A stretch of DNA of 64,000 nt from Pedobacter suwonensis (GCF_900111825.1 NZ_FOJM01000002.1:186001-250000), one strand, 5' to 3'; positions 36,481 to 46,505 are shown, numbered from the stretch's first letter. The notes: generated by a model from the sequence alone, not told the origin. Made by a program: numbers and translations.

Positions 36481-39400
36481 TTAAAAGTTCACATTAAGGG
36501 ATAAGTTATAAGATACCGGTGAAGGAAGTCCCAATGTAGAGGCATTTAAACTGCCTGCAAAATCAGGATCAAGGCCTTCTTTGTTGGCCTTCCAAATTAA
36601 CCCTAGATTTCTAACCGAGAAGCCTACATTGGCAGCCCTCATAAATTTTAATTTTTCTACCGGAATCTGGTAACTTAGTGATAACTCACGCAAACGGATA
36701 TAATCACCCTTTAATACGTTGATGTCTGATTGCTGATAGCGCAATAAACTGGTTGGTGCTAAAGCACCTGCTGCACCCGGTACATTGGTAAAGGCTTCAT
36801 CTCCTGCTTTGGTCCAGCGTTTTGTAATATCTTCATGAAGATCATACTTTGTACCGGTTCTTGAGGAAGGATAGGCAGAAATGGTTGGACGCATGAAAAC
36901 GTTGCCAAATTGGTAAGTAGCTACCGCCATCAAAGTAAATGCTTTGTACCGGAATGAGGTATTAAAACTACCAAAATATGGTGGGGTTTTACGGCCCGCA
37001 TAAGCTAAGGCATCAATAGAGGTTACATTCTGATTGGCAGCAACCTTGTTTCCATTCTGGTCGTATACCTGTGTTAATCCGTTGGCATCTAATCCAGCAT
37101 TGCGGAATACAAATATTTTATCCGTTGCATAACCATCTAACGGCACCCCGCCGAAAGCCGGGTTGGAAAGAAAAGAAGAATTGACAATAAAACGGGTATC
37201 TGTAATCTCGTTTGTATTATAGGCAAAATTTAGCCCGGCATTCCACTCATAATCCTTTTCGCGGATCATCGTTCCGTTCAGGTTGAACTCCATACCATGC
37301 CCCGATAAAGAAGCGGTGTTCCTAAAAATACTGGTAAAACCATAAGTTCCGTTAATCGGGAACTCGTAAAACAGATCTTTACCCCTTTTGCTGTACACGT
37401 CTACCGAACCCGACAAACGGTTATCCAATATAGCAAAATCAATTCCCAAGTTGGCCACATTTGTTTTCTCCCATCTTAACTCCGGATTGGCAGGTGCTAT
37501 AATACTGGCATTCGGTAAACCGGTAGCCAAATCGCCAGAACCCAAACTGATCCAGGTAAAAGGATAAGTGTTTGTGGAGATATTTCCATTTACACCATAA
37601 GTTGCCCGCAAACTCAAGCTGCTTAGCCAATTTTCATTTTTAAGAAAGGATTCTTTTTTGGCATCCCATTTTAAACCGGAAGACCAAAGCGGCGTAGCAC
37701 GGAATTTACGATCTACCCCAAAGTTATTGTAATCATCATAACGCACACTTCCTGAAAGGGTATATTTCCCTTTATAGGTATAGGCGGCGTTACTGTAGTA
37801 AGAAAGGTATCTTCTTACCTTATCCTGTTGTGTTGGATTACCCGTCAAGCCCTGATTGAAACCTTGAACGGTGGCATAAGGTGTAAAGAAATTTACCGCT
37901 CTGGAAATCCCGTTTCCGGTATTGTAACCATAAAGCACACTTGTTCCCTGCCCTGCTTTCGTTTGGCGGATCTCGGAACCGGCAATCATGGTTAATTGGT
38001 GATCACTACCAAAAGTACGGTCGTAATTTAACTGCCCCCTTAAGGTATAGTTGTTATTACTACCATTCATATTGTTTAAAATACCGCTACCAGGGGCCAG
38101 TCCGATGCTGTTTACCGCTCTGCCTGAAGTAGGTATCGGGGTGTAGGTGTTTACTAAGTTGCGGTAATAAAAAGTTGATTCGTTATAATAGTTTTTAGTG
38201 TAACCAAAGCTTCTTTCATTGGAAAAAAGGGCATTTGCAGATAAACCTTTAAAGATGGGAACATTCAGGTTCAGGTTGAAATTATAATTGTTTTCGTTTT
38301 GTGAATTGTCTACGTTATCCATCTCATCAAGCACGTTGTATTTCCAGTTCAGGAAACCCTGGTTTTGCAGGTTATCTACCCAGCCAGAATAATAAGCGGT
38401 AGAATAAGCGACACGGTTGCCGTTTTCATCTACAAATTGACTATAGGGCATAAAGGTGCTGGCTGATGGCGATAACAGGTTAGTGAGGCTTACCGCACCG
38501 GTTTTATATTTAAAGAAAGAGGCCCTGAAATTTGCAGATAATGTGGCTACTTTAAACAATTTGAAATTATTGTTCATTGCTAAAGTTAAACGCTGGCCTT
38601 CAGTCCCTTTAGTATAAGGGTTTTCTTTACTGTAAGAAGCAGAATAGAAATAATCGCTGCTCTTACCTCCGCCACTCACCGAAAGGTTGTATTGCTGGTT
38701 ATTTGAAGGACGCAACAGGTAATCATCTATTTGCGAACGGTTATCTCTGGTACTCAGGCGACTGATGGCCGAATCATAGGCGGCTTGAGTAATGGTTCCG
38801 GCTTTTAATTTAAAAGTCAGGTCGGTTGCTTCAGCAACAGGGCCACTTAAAGCCGAGGTTGCACTTGGTGCAAAAATTAAATTTTTGGCCACTAAGTCTT
38901 GCTCATAAGCAATTGTCTGTGCAGCATTCATCATTTTAAGGTAACCCAAATTCGGACGATTGGCTATGGCAGCCGTCATAGAGAAACTTATGGTTGGTGC
39001 CTGCGCGGTTTTACCTTTTTTAGTGGTAATTACAATTACCCCATTTGCTGCGCGTGTTCCCCATATAGAAGCTGCCGCAGCATCTTTCAAAAAAGAAATA
39101 TTGGCAATATCATTTGGGTTGATAGTAGCTAAATCTAATTCCATAATGGCACCATCTACTACCACTAACGGGAAGCTTTCTCCCCTCAGGGTATTATTGC
39201 CCCTGATTTCCATGTTGTAATCAGACCTACCTAATGCGCGGGTTGACGAATTGATACCTTGCTGTGTATTTCCATAAGTAAACATGTTGTCAGAGTTTAA
39301 GGTAACCTTTAATCCAGGCACCAGTGATTCTAAACGCTGTACCACGTTAGGGGTTGGGATTTTTTTCAGGTCTTCTGCCGTTACCTCGGATGCTGCTCCG

Positions 39401-40071
39401 GTTGAACGCTCTTTAGGCAATACCTGGTAACCATTGGAAACGATGTTAACGTCCTGCAATTGATTGCTGGCCGCCGGGGTTAAAGAGGCATTCAAGTTGT
39501 TGGTATTGGTCGTTACCGGTAAGTTACTGGTTTGGTATCCCAGATACGAAAAACTAACAGACGTAGTCGTATTTGGTACAAAAATCGAATACTTTCCGTT
39601 TCCGTCGGTAGTAACTGCCCGGTTAGATCCGTTAGATTTGATGGTAACGCCAGGCAACGGATTACTATTTTCATCGGTAACCTGCCCAGAGATGTAAAAT
39701 TCGTTACTGCTGTTGTTGCTTGCGCTTCCCTCAGGCAGGTTAGTCTGGGCGTTTATGCCAAGGCCTTTTGCGTCTCGGCTCACAATGGTATAATTTCCCT
39801 CGCTTACATAAAGGAATAATAAATTGTTAGGATATAATACATTTTTCAGCGCTTCATCTACCGATTTGGCCTTCAAACTTGCAATAGAGGCTGTTTTTCC
39901 CTGTACAATACTGTGTTCGTAAGCAAACTTGGTTTTGTATTTTTTCGAAATGGCATCAAGTGCCTGTTGCAGGCTGATTTGCTGATTTTGCGCAGCCGCA
40001 TGGAATGCAGCACCAAAAGCCAGCAATACCACCAGTAGAAAATAAAGGGGTCTGGTAAAGTTTTTGTTCAT
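36481..40071 (-). CDS. SusC/RagA-type TonB-dependent outer-membrane transporter with STN domain
   Basis: A 1196-residue receptor. A signal peptide ends at about residue 28 (F-H-A-A-A-Q), followed by an STN domain (about 30-105), a carboxypeptidase-D-like regulatory domain (about 125-210, D-E-N-S-N-P-L-P-G-V), a plug (about 220-355, with F-L-K-D-A-A-A-A-S-I-W-G-T-R-A-A-N-G), and a beta-barrel ending N-V-N-F. The STN domain fits regulation by the FecR protein encoded just upstream. The partner SusD gene follows. No hydrolase in this unit identifies the ligand; the terminal TlpA-like protein and alpha/beta hydrolase are the only clues. Confidence 0.95.
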   Translation of the reverse strand: MNKNFTRPLYFLLVVLLAFGAAFHAAAQNQQISLQQALDAISKKYKTKFAYEHSIVQGKTASIASLKAKSVDEALKNVLYPNNLLFLYVSEGNYTIVSRDAKGLGINAQTNLPEGSASNNSSNEFYISGQVTDENSNPLPGVTIKSNGSNRAVTTDGNGKYSIFVPNTTTSVSFSYLGYQTSNLPVTTNTNNLNASLTPAASNQLQDVNIVSNGYQVLPKERSTGAASEVTAEDLKKIPTPNVVQRLESLVPGLKVTLNSDNMFTYGNTQQGINSSTRALGRSDYNMEIRGNNTLRGESFPLVVVDGAIMELDLATINPNDIANISFLKDAAAASIWGTRAANGVIVITTKKGKTAQAPTISFSMTAAIANRPNLGYLKMMNAAQTIAYEQDLVAKNLIFAPSATSALSGPVAEATDLTFKLKAGTITQAAYDSAISRLSTRDNRSQIDDYLLRPSNNQQYNLSVSGGGKSSDYFYSASYSKENPYTKGTEGQRLTLAMNNNFKLFKVATLSANFRASFFKYKTGAVSLTNLLSPSASTFMPYSQFVDENGNRVAYSTAYYSGWVDNLQNQGFLNWKYNVLDEMDNVDNSQNENNYNFNLNLNVPIFKGLSANALFSNERSFGYTKNYYNESTFYYRNLVNTYTPIPTSGRAVNSIGLAPGSGILNNMNGSNNNYTLRGQLNYDRTFGSDHQLTMIAGSEIRQTKAGQGTSVLYGYNTGNGISRAVNFFTPYATVQGFNQGLTGNPTQQDKVRRYLSYYSNAAYTYKGKYTLSGSVRYDDYNNFGVDRKFRATPLWSSGLKWDAKKESFLKNENWLSSLSLRATYGVNGNISTNTYPFTWISLGSGDLATGLPNASIIAPANPELRWEKTNVANLGIDFAILDNRLSGSVDVYSKRGKDLFYEFPINGTYGFTSIFRNTASLSGHGMEFNLNGTMIREKDYEWNAGLNFAYNTNEITDTRFIVNSSFLSNPAFGGVPLDGYATDKIFVFRNAGLDANGLTQVYDQNGNKVAANQNVTSIDALAYAGRKTPPYFGSFNTSFRYKAFTLMAVATYQFGNVFMRPTISAYPSSRTGTKYDLHEDITKRWTKAGDEAFTNVPGAAGALAPTSLLRYQQSDINVLKGDYIRLRELSLSYQIPVEKLKFMRAANVGFSVRNLGLIWKANKEGLDPDFAGSLNASTLGLPSPVSYNLSLNVNF

Positions 40072-40113
40072 GTTTGATTAGTTTGGTTGTTTGTTGATAA
40101 TATGGGCCGGCAT

Positions 40114-41133
40114 TTATCTGCGTTTGAGATAAATAACCTTGCCTTGTTTTTGGATATTTACATTTAAAATATGGCTCAGGGTAAAGAGCAAGCCCTCTTC
40201 GCTTTTGATCGAAATGCTGCCATCAATCTTTTTCTGGCCAAGTGCCGGATCATCCAGAATTACCTGATAGCCATACACATCTTCGAAATTTCGCAGGATT
40301 TCGTTAACCGTGGTTTGGTTAACGATTAAACGACCATCTGTCCAGGCTGATTGCTGTAGCGAACCTCGCTTTTCTACCGTTAACAAACCGTTGCGACTAT
40401 TTACCTGTACCACATTGCCAGGATACATCTGGTAATGCTGTCCGGTTTTTACAGCCCGTACCCGCACACTACCTTCAACCAGGGCAACATGAGCCATACC
40501 GCGTCTTTCCTTTATATTAAATGTGGTACCTAAAACCTGCACTTCTATAGTCCTGGTTTCTGCTTTAAATAATTCGCCGGCTTTGATATGAGCGGCGTTA
40601 TGATTGAGGTGTTTGACTTTGAAATAGGCTTCACCCTCCAGTTTAACTACCCTGTTTTCTTTCCAGGCATAAGCCCGTGGATAACTCAAGGTAGAGTTGG
40701 CATTTAAAATCACCTCAGAACCATCTGGCAGCGCAATCTTTTTTTGTTCGCCAAAAGCCGTATGAATACTCACGGTAGAATTCAGGAACCAGCCGATAAA
40801 TAATGCCAATATTAAGCTGGCGGCCAGCCCTCCTGCCCAAAAGTATTTTTGCCTGCTGATTTTTATTTTTCTGTGTCCCTTTGCGATAGACTGATGAATG
40901 GCTGCTAACAGGTTTTCTTCTAAATGGAGAGAAGTTTTAAAAGGCTTTGGACTGAGCATTATTCGCAGCTGCAATTCCGCATCCGAAAATGCAGCAAGGT
41001 TTTGCGGTTGTGCCTTCTGCCAGTTTTCCCAGAAAAGCCTATCTTCTGGCAGCTGATATTTTACATAACGCAGAAAATCGGGATCTTCTAAAAAATCGCT
41101 TGTTGTAAAGGTAGTATAGTTGTGTTTGGTCAT
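40114..41133 (-). CDS. FecR-type anti-sigma factor
   Basis: A 339-residue protein with a cytoplasmic N-terminus, one membrane helix at about 106-122 (A-G-G-L-A-A-S-L-I-L-A-L-F-I-G-W-F), and a periplasmic FecR domain with L-P-D-G-S-E-V-I-L-N-A and G-E-A-Y-F-K-V. A DUF4974-like C-terminal region follows (about 265-339). It should hold the ECF sigma factor encoded 150 bp upstream and respond to the STN domain of the SusC encoded 42 bp downstream. Confidence 0.92.
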   Translation of the reverse strand: MTKHNYTTFTTSDFLEDPDFLRYVKYQLPEDRLFWENWQKAQPQNLAAFSDAELQLRIMLSPKPFKTSLHLEENLLAAIHQSIAKGHRKIKISRQKYFWAGGLAASLILALFIGWFLNSTVSIHTAFGEQKKIALPDGSEVILNANSTLSYPRAYAWKENRVVKLEGEAYFKVKHLNHNAAHIKAGELFKAETRTIEVQVLGTTFNIKERRGMAHVALVEGSVRVRAVKTGQHYQMYPGNVVQVNSRNGLLTVEKRGSLQQSAWTDGRLIVNQTTVNEILRNFEDVYGYQVILDDPALGQKKIDGSISIKSEEGLLFTLSHILNVNIQKQGKVIYLKRR

Positions 41134-41283
41134 AAAACAGTGTGACCAATGATGGCCATACGATTATACAAACAAGAAAGAAAAGGAAATTACCCCATGG
41201 AAATTAAATTATTTTAAAAATATTTTCCATTGTTAAAAAATGGCTTGGCAGCACTATAAATAAAGACCAGTTGCTTACTTCAC

Positions 41284-41895
41284 TTAGATATGCCATTTAT
41301 GGAGCTTGTTTAATTCCAGTAATAACAATACCAATGAGGTCTTATCTACTTTCATAATCTCGCGCAAGGCATCTAATGCCCTTGCACTAAGTTTGTAGGT
41401 ACCCTTGGTAGTCAGATCCATAATTTCTGCAATCTGGCTATAATCCAGTTCTTCAAAATATTTGAGGTAAATAATTTCTTTTTGCCTGGGTGTTAGCTGA
41501 TTCATGGCTGCTGCCAGTTGTACAGCCTTTTGGTTTATTTCTTCTTTGCGGATATAGGCAGATTCAAGGGTAAAGTTCAAATCAAAAAGATATTCGTCGC
41601 TTGCTTCCACTTTCTCGTATTTCGATTCCTTTGTCCGGTGGTTAACGATGGTATTACGAAGGGCAGCGAGCAGATAATAGCGGATCTGCGTTGTTGGATT
41701 GAGTGTTTTTCGGTTTTCCCAAAGTTTAATGAAAAGGTTGTGCAGGCAATCTTTCACCTCATCTTCCTGATGGAGCATGCGCATTCCATATTGGTATAAT
41801 GACTGAAAATGCACCTTATAGATTTGATCCAGGGCATCTTCCTCGCCATTAAGTAAGCGGGACCAAAGGGCAGTATCCGAAAGTTCAGGATTCAA
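41284..41895 (-). CDS. ECF sigma factor of the second SusC/D unit
   Basis: A 203-residue ECF sigma factor. Region 2 includes L-Y-Q-Y-G-M-R-M and V-K-D-C-L-H-N-L-F-I-K-L-W (about 34-67). Region 4 includes L-T-P-R-Q-K-E-I-I-Y-L-K-Y and Y-S-Q-I-A-E-I-M-D-L-T-T-K-G-T (about 134-175). It heads the ECF-FecR-SusC-SusD series. A candidate -7 element (41913-41920) lies 17 bp upstream, implying a very short leader. Confidence 0.93.
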   Translation of the reverse strand: MNPELSDTALWSRLLNGEEDALDQIYKVHFQSLYQYGMRMLHQEDEVKDCLHNLFIKLWENRKTLNPTTQIRYYLLAALRNTIVNHRTKESKYEKVEASDEYLFDLNFTLESAYIRKEEINQKAVQLAAAMNQLTPRQKEIIYLKYFEELDYSQIAEIMDLTTKGTYKLSARALDALREIMKVDKTSLVLLLLELNKLHKWHI

Positions 41896-42261
41896 GTTTG
41901 ACTGTTGATAATCAAAGATACAACTCCTTTGTAAAAAAGGAATTTAAGAGCAGGATTTCTTTTTTGGCGAGTTTAACTCCCAGAAACAACGTGCTCATTA
42001 TTTATTCAGCACTTCACGTGTTAAAAGCCAGTTGATGATTTAGTGATTATCCACACAATAAGCATTTATAATTTATGCTCAACTTTACCTTATGCATAAT
42101 CGTAAATATCATCTAAGTTTATTTACTTAAATCCAGACTCAATGAACTTTTACGGATGAGTTTTAAGGCGTATTTTTTATCTTTAACAAAATAGCAGTCA
42201 CAGTATAGCCACTTGAAACCACGTTGGGTGGTGTTTATCAAAGGCTGATACTTTAACGTTG
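41896..42261. other. Intergenic region upstream of the second ECF sigma gene
   Basis: This 366-bp AT-rich gap has no gene-like frame. It holds the likely promoter of the minus-strand ECF sigma gene (candidate -7 at 41913-41920). Both flanking genes are on the minus strand. Nothing else is recognised. Confidence 0.6.
41913..41920 (-). promoter_or_regulatory. Candidate -7 element for ECF sigma gene 2
   Basis: On the minus strand this reads TATCTTTG, an exact TAnnTTTG match 17 bp upstream of the sigma factor start. No -33 element was recognised. Confidence 0.35.
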
Positions 42262-42693
42262 CTATTCCACATTGCCTTTATAGACTACCTGATCTTTAAG
42301 GTAGAGAATTGATTTCTTCGCATCATAACGGTAAGTACCGTTTCCATAAATCAAATCTCCGGTTTTATTTAAAAGTACGGAGTGCTGATCATCATCTGGC
42401 AGAAACAACTCTACTTTAGCCTGGTCATCACTCATCAGCACAAAAGCGCTGATTACCTCCCTGTCCTTTTCAACGGCTACAGGATTTAATCGAAATCCAA
42501 CATTGAAAATTTGTATACAGTCATTTTTCAATTTGCTCCAGGTATACCCGGCTGAGCCTATACATCCATGCCCGTCCTGATCAGCTCCAACATTTGCTGT
42601 ATCTTGCTTACCTTTCTGTTCCGATTTGCTGGCTCGTTCTCCACAGGCTGAGAACAACATCATTCCAATGGCTACTATCGCTAATCTGTTCAT
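42262..42693 (-). CDS. Small lipoprotein of unknown function
   Basis: A 143-residue lipoprotein with lipobox Cys17 (M-L-F-S-A-C-G). A low-complexity charged linker (E-R-A-S-K-S-E-Q-K-G-K) precedes a compact domain with H-G-C-I-G-S-A-G-Y-T-W-S and N-D-C-I-Q-I-F, whose two Cys could form a disulfide. The rest is beta-rich. I recognise the C-I-G-S-A-G-Y-T-W-S pattern as recurrent in Bacteroidota lipoproteins, but no function is known. It is followed on the same strand by a GH27 gene 205 bp upstream in reading order, so an operon is not certain. Confidence 0.7.
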   Translation of the reverse strand: MNRLAIVAIGMMLFSACGERASKSEQKGKQDTANVGADQDGHGCIGSAGYTWSKLKNDCIQIFNVGFRLNPVAVEKDREVISAFVLMSDDQAKVELFLPDDDQHSVLLNKTGDLIYGNGTYRYDAKKSILYLKDQVVYKGNVE

Positions 42694-42898
42694 ATCAATT
42701 AGTTTAGATTCCTGACATAAACAATAAATATGCCATCTAAAATCTTATTTCCTTAAGAAACGGCGATTACAGGCAAGATCGCAACCGCAGCAGCACCAAT
42801 AACAACTCATAAATGGAGTTAATTTTTAGTGTAAGCAGATGCCAAACAAAATGAGAAATTGTTTTAATTACGTTTGGCATCTGATAGAGCGCCAGATT

Positions 42899-44932
42899 TT
42901 ATTTTAAAGCTGAGAACTTGTACAATAATACCCCATGTGCCGGCACTTTTAGCTTTATTTTTGAGGTGTTAGCATCTCCTGTAGCTATTTGCTGCTGTCT
43001 CCATAGATCTCTTACGCTAAAACGACCTTTTAACCCCAATTTTTTAAAATCTGCATAATCCATATCTACAGGCTCTGTTCCGAAATTGCAGAAACCAACA
43101 GCCTTTCCTCCGTCTTCCAGCTCTTTAACGTAAATCCTTAAATCGCCAATAGTTTGCAAACAAACGCCCTGTTTCCCAAGCGGATCCTGATTAATCTCAA
43201 TTACCTCGTCATTGGTAAGCAGGTTTAGGGTGAAATCATCCAGTTTTTCCATATCACATCCTATCAATAAAGGTGCTGAAAACATGCTCCATAAGCTGAT
43301 GTGTAAATATTGTTCATCTGGCTTTAACTTGCTTGGGTGAGGATTTCCCCAACCAACCTGGCCCACTACCAGCATATCAGGATCGTTCCAGTTGCCTGGT
43401 TTGGCGTAAGGGGCCGCCTGATCTTGTGCCAGCGCGATACTTTTTACGCTAGACCAGGTGTCGGTAATATCGTTAGTCGTTCTCCAGGCACTTCCATGTA
43501 CCGAATCGCCCCATTTCCAAACATCAGACATGCCGTACTGGCATAAACTAAAAACAATATCCCTCGGCTGCGCACGTAAATAATCTCCCATCATTTGAAA
43601 TGGTTTTACAGCGGTATTTAATTTTTCGCCACCTTTATAAGATAGTGATGAAACTTTATAAGGGTCATTATCCGGCAAACCATCAATTACGTTACCATAG
43701 CTGCACCAGTCATACTTTAGGTAATCAAAACCCCATTTAGCATAGCTTTTGGCATCGTTTTTTTCATAACCGTAACTACCGGCACAGCCTCCGCAAGTCC
43801 ATGGTCCGGGACTAGAATACAAACCGATTTTCAACCCCAGATGATGTACATAATCAGCAAGACCTTTCATGTCCGGAAATCTTTTGTTGGTTACGATATT
43901 TCCTGCCTCATCGCGGAATCTACCCTGTAAATCAGGGTCTTTTGAATCGCGGCTGTTTTGCCAAAAGTCGTCAATGTTGATGTAAGTCCAGCCGTGATTA
44001 ATCAACCCACTCTTTACCATAGCATCAGCAGCACGTTTTATTTTATCTGCAGATACCTCATGGGCAAAACAGTTCCAGCTGTTCCAGCCCATTGGAGGCG
44101 TTAAGGCAATGCGATCGCCACATACTATTTTGAATCTTCGTTCGGCCGTACCCCTGGCATTTTTCGCCTTTAAGGTAACCAGATAGGTTCCCGCTTGAGG
44201 AATTTTACCGGTAATCAGACCAGTTTTGTTGTCAATTTTCAATCCTTTAGGCAAATTCAAAGCGGTAAAAGTCAAAGGTCTTTCGCCGGTTGCCGTAACC
44301 CGATGCTGGAACGGGGATCCGGGCCGCACACCAAATACTTTTGCTCCGGTAAATTTGGGAAAAGCTGCTGGTTTTGGGGTTAGTATATAAGGGGTAGAAG
44401 AAATTGGATTATACGTTTTGAAGGTGTTTACCCCTATCGCCTCAAACTTAGCATCTGCCCAGTTTACATGATCGTAATAATCGCCATTACCTCCATCTGT
44501 AACCATAAGTTCTAATTTGTTTATCCCTTCCAGGTTAACCTGACATGATTTAGCTTCCTCTCCTACTTTCATTATACCACTGTTCCAAAGTTGCTTACCG
44601 TCGCCCATAACCACAAATTCGGCTGCTGGTTGTTGTCCTTTCACTTCATCATCAATGCCCACCATGGCAGAAAAGGATTTTGCTTTTCCATCTAGAATAA
44701 CCGTTAACAGGCTGGTTGCATGGCTTCCGAAACCTCTTTCGAAGGTTTTGCCTGCTATACTCATTGTTCTGCCATCAACTGTTTTGTTTTTTCTGGGGGT
44801 TCCATATCCCTGGGTAGCACTGCTTAAGTCTAACTCATCTAACCACACGGTTTTAATAGAAGATTGAGCAATGGCCAAAAAACTTAACATGACAAAGCTG
44901 ATGCTTAGCATTAGGTGTTTTATTAATTTCAT
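42899..44932 (-). CDS. NPCBM-GH27 alpha-galactosidase
   Basis: A 677-residue secreted enzyme. An in-frame ATG 36 bp further upstream would add a non-signal N-terminus, so the start at 44932 before the signal peptide is preferred. Domains: signal peptide (ending A-I-A-Q), NPCBM carbohydrate-binding domain (about 25-170, F-E-R-G-F-G-S-H-A), a short Ig/cadherin-like module (about 200-275), and a GH27 barrel beginning P-P-M-G-W-N-S-W-N. The nucleophile is Asp408 in K-Y-D-W-C and the acid/base is Asp488 in T-N-D-I. A C-terminal beta-sandwich follows. It removes terminal alpha-galactose, as in galactomannan or raffinose-type sugars. It stands alone and is divergent from an AI-2E family permease gene. 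Confidence 0.94.
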   Translation of the reverse strand: MKLIKHLMLSISFVMLSFLAIAQSSIKTVWLDELDLSSATQGYGTPRKNKTVDGRTMSIAGKTFERGFGSHATSLLTVILDGKAKSFSAMVGIDDEVKGQQPAAEFVVMGDGKQLWNSGIMKVGEEAKSCQVNLEGINKLELMVTDGGNGDYYDHVNWADAKFEAIGVNTFKTYNPISSTPYILTPKPAAFPKFTGAKVFGVRPGSPFQHRVTATGERPLTFTALNLPKGLKIDNKTGLITGKIPQAGTYLVTLKAKNARGTAERRFKIVCGDRIALTPPMGWNSWNCFAHEVSADKIKRAADAMVKSGLINHGWTYINIDDFWQNSRDSKDPDLQGRFRDEAGNIVTNKRFPDMKGLADYVHHLGLKIGLYSSPGPWTCGGCAGSYGYEKNDAKSYAKWGFDYLKYDWCSYGNVIDGLPDNDPYKVSSLSYKGGEKLNTAVKPFQMMGDYLRAQPRDIVFSLCQYGMSDVWKWGDSVHGSAWRTTNDITDTWSSVKSIALAQDQAAPYAKPGNWNDPDMLVVGQVGWGNPHPSKLKPDEQYLHISLWSMFSAPLLIGCDMEKLDDFTLNLLTNDEVIEINQDPLGKQGVCLQTIGDLRIYVKELEDGGKAVGFCNFGTEPVDMDYADFKKLGLKGRFSVRDLWRQQQIATGDANTSKIKLKVPAHGVLLYKFSALK

Positions 44933-45273
44933 GATGATTTCGAAATAGGTTTGTTTATCAGTGTGCAATAAATATTTGGTTAAGCATTAATGTAAATGCC
45001 TATGGTAAAAATCTAACTACCTTGACAACAAATTTAGTTGGGCGAGGTATAGCAATAGGGTACACTTGTATGGTTAACTTACAATAATGTTAAATAACCG
45101 GGGGTTATCCATCAACGCGTACACCGGTATTTCATTTTCAGGTATATCATATTCGGTTTGTGGTTTGAATCAGCAAATGTAACATTTACTTTGTGAAAGG
45201 AGTATTTGAATGGGCGGCATAAACTTACAGCTGCAGTCAAACATTTTTGTATTAAACAGGGTTAGTTTGATAC
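44933..45273. other. Divergent intergenic region, GH27 versus AI-2E family permease
   Basis: This 341-bp region has no gene-like frame. It holds promoters for two divergent genes; a candidate -7 element for the GH27 gene is at 45029-45036. Nothing else is recognised. Confidence 0.6.
45029..45036 (-). promoter_or_regulatory. Candidate -7 element for the GH27 gene
   Basis: On the minus strand this reads TAAATTTG, an exact TAnnTTTG match, 96 bp upstream of the preferred GH27 start. The distance resembles that of the GH29 promoter candidate. Confidence 0.35.
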
Positions 45274-46353
45274 ATGGACATTAAATCAAATAACGGAATC
45301 TTTAGGACGGTTACTTCAATTATCCTCTACACAGCCGGACTTATCATTCTGCTCTGGTTTCTATTAAAAATTCTAAGCATTGTGCTTCTGGGTATTTTTG
45401 CTATCGTTTTAGGACTAATCATTAATGCTCCGGTAAGCCGGCTTGAAAAAAAAGGGATGAAGCGCTGGCTGGCGAGTTTGATTGTATTTTTTATCATTTT
45501 TGGTATTACGGCATTGCTCGGCTGGATGGTGGTTCCACACATGAGCGATCAGCTGGATGTTTTGATCGGTAACCTGCCAAAGTATTACGCCAGCGTATCG
45601 GGTTACCTGGATTCATTGTTACGCAAATTTCCTGAACTGAGGAAAGAAATGAGTGAGGGAGGCTCGTCCATTTCTTCAGCTATACCTTCTATTGGCAACA
45701 CCGTAATGGGAATTGGAAACTTTTCGTTTTCGATTCTGGGAGGTATCTTTGTATTCATTGTATTTGTTTGCATGGTGGTTTTTTTTGTAGGAAATCCCAA
45801 ACCGATCATCGAGCTTTATCTAACTGTATTTCCGGTAAAACAAAGAGAAAAAGCAGAAAATGCAATAAAACACACTTCCGTGATGCTGGTGGGCTGGATG
45901 AAATCCAATCTCATTGGCGGTGCTATTGAGGCGGTATTGGTATATGGTTTTCTAACCTTAATGAACGTTCCTGGTGCATTGGTTTGGGCTGCACTGGCTT
46001 TCTTTTCTGAACTTGTCCCAAAAATAGGATTTTATATCATGGCGATTCCCCCTACCCTGGTTGCACTCTCCGTGAGCCCGGCAACTGCACTTTGGTGCCT
46101 GGTATTCTTTTTATTATTGAATGAACTGATTTCAGATTTTTTGATGCCTAAACTTCGTTCCTCAACCATGAATATTCATCCGATGTCATCGCTGTTTCTG
46201 TTATTGGCCATGGGCACAGCGTTTGGACTCACTGGCGCGCTGCTATCCACACCGCTTGCAGCCATCATTAAAGCATATTACGAAGAATTTTATCTGCGAC
46301 AGTTTCCGGAAGATCCGCAACTGGAGCAACGGACTAATGATATCGTTTACTGA
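45274..46353 (+). CDS. AI-2E family transporter (PF01594-type permease)
   Basis: A 359-residue inner-membrane protein with about eight hydrophobic segments and a soluble loop between helices 3 and 4 (about 88-150). It matches the AI-2E/YdiK/PerM family: early G-L-I-I-N-A-P-V-S-R-L-E-K-K-G, and later V-G-W-M-K-S-N-L-I-G-G-A-I-E and L-S-T-P-L-A-A-I-I-K near the C-terminus. Members have been linked to autoinducer-2 export or to Na+/H+ exchange, and which applies here cannot be told. It is divergent from GH27 and ends at a strong shared terminator. Confidence 0.9.
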   Translation: MDIKSNNGIFRTVTSIILYTAGLIILLWFLLKILSIVLLGIFAIVLGLIINAPVSRLEKKGMKRWLASLIVFFIIFGITALLGWMVVPHMSDQLDVLIGNLPKYYASVSGYLDSLLRKFPELRKEMSEGGSSISSAIPSIGNTVMGIGNFSFSILGGIFVFIVFVCMVVFFVGNPKPIIELYLTVFPVKQREKAENAIKHTSVMLVGWMKSNLIGGAIEAVLVYGFLTLMNVPGALVWAALAFFSELVPKIGFYIMAIPPTLVALSVSPATALWCLVFFLLLNELISDFLMPKLRSSTMNIHPMSSLFLLLAMGTAFGLTGALLSTPLAAIIKAYYEEFYLRQFPEDPQLEQRTNDIVY

Positions 46354-46455
46354 TAACCTGATTTTCAGCATATACGGTAGGAATTGCCTAGGTTGGAATA
46401 CCGGTTACGCAGGAAAACTTAGCCAATGGGCACCGGTACTCATCTGCCCTTAATA

Positions 46456-46505
46456 AAAAAATGTGCCGCTAAATCTAATGGAAGATTGAAGCGGCACATT
46501 TTTTT
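46456..46505. terminator. Bidirectional terminator between convergent genes
   Basis: A perfect stem (ATGTGCCGCT at 46461-46470 with its complement at 46490-46499, about 20-nt loop) is flanked by an A-run on the left and a T-run on the right. It serves both the AI-2E family gene and the convergent S9 peptidase gene. Confidence 0.85.

Noticed and set aside
39464..39819. Plus-strand frames inside the second SusC gene
   Set aside because: They overlap the carboxypeptidase-D-like region of a secure SusC gene and encode no recognisable domain.
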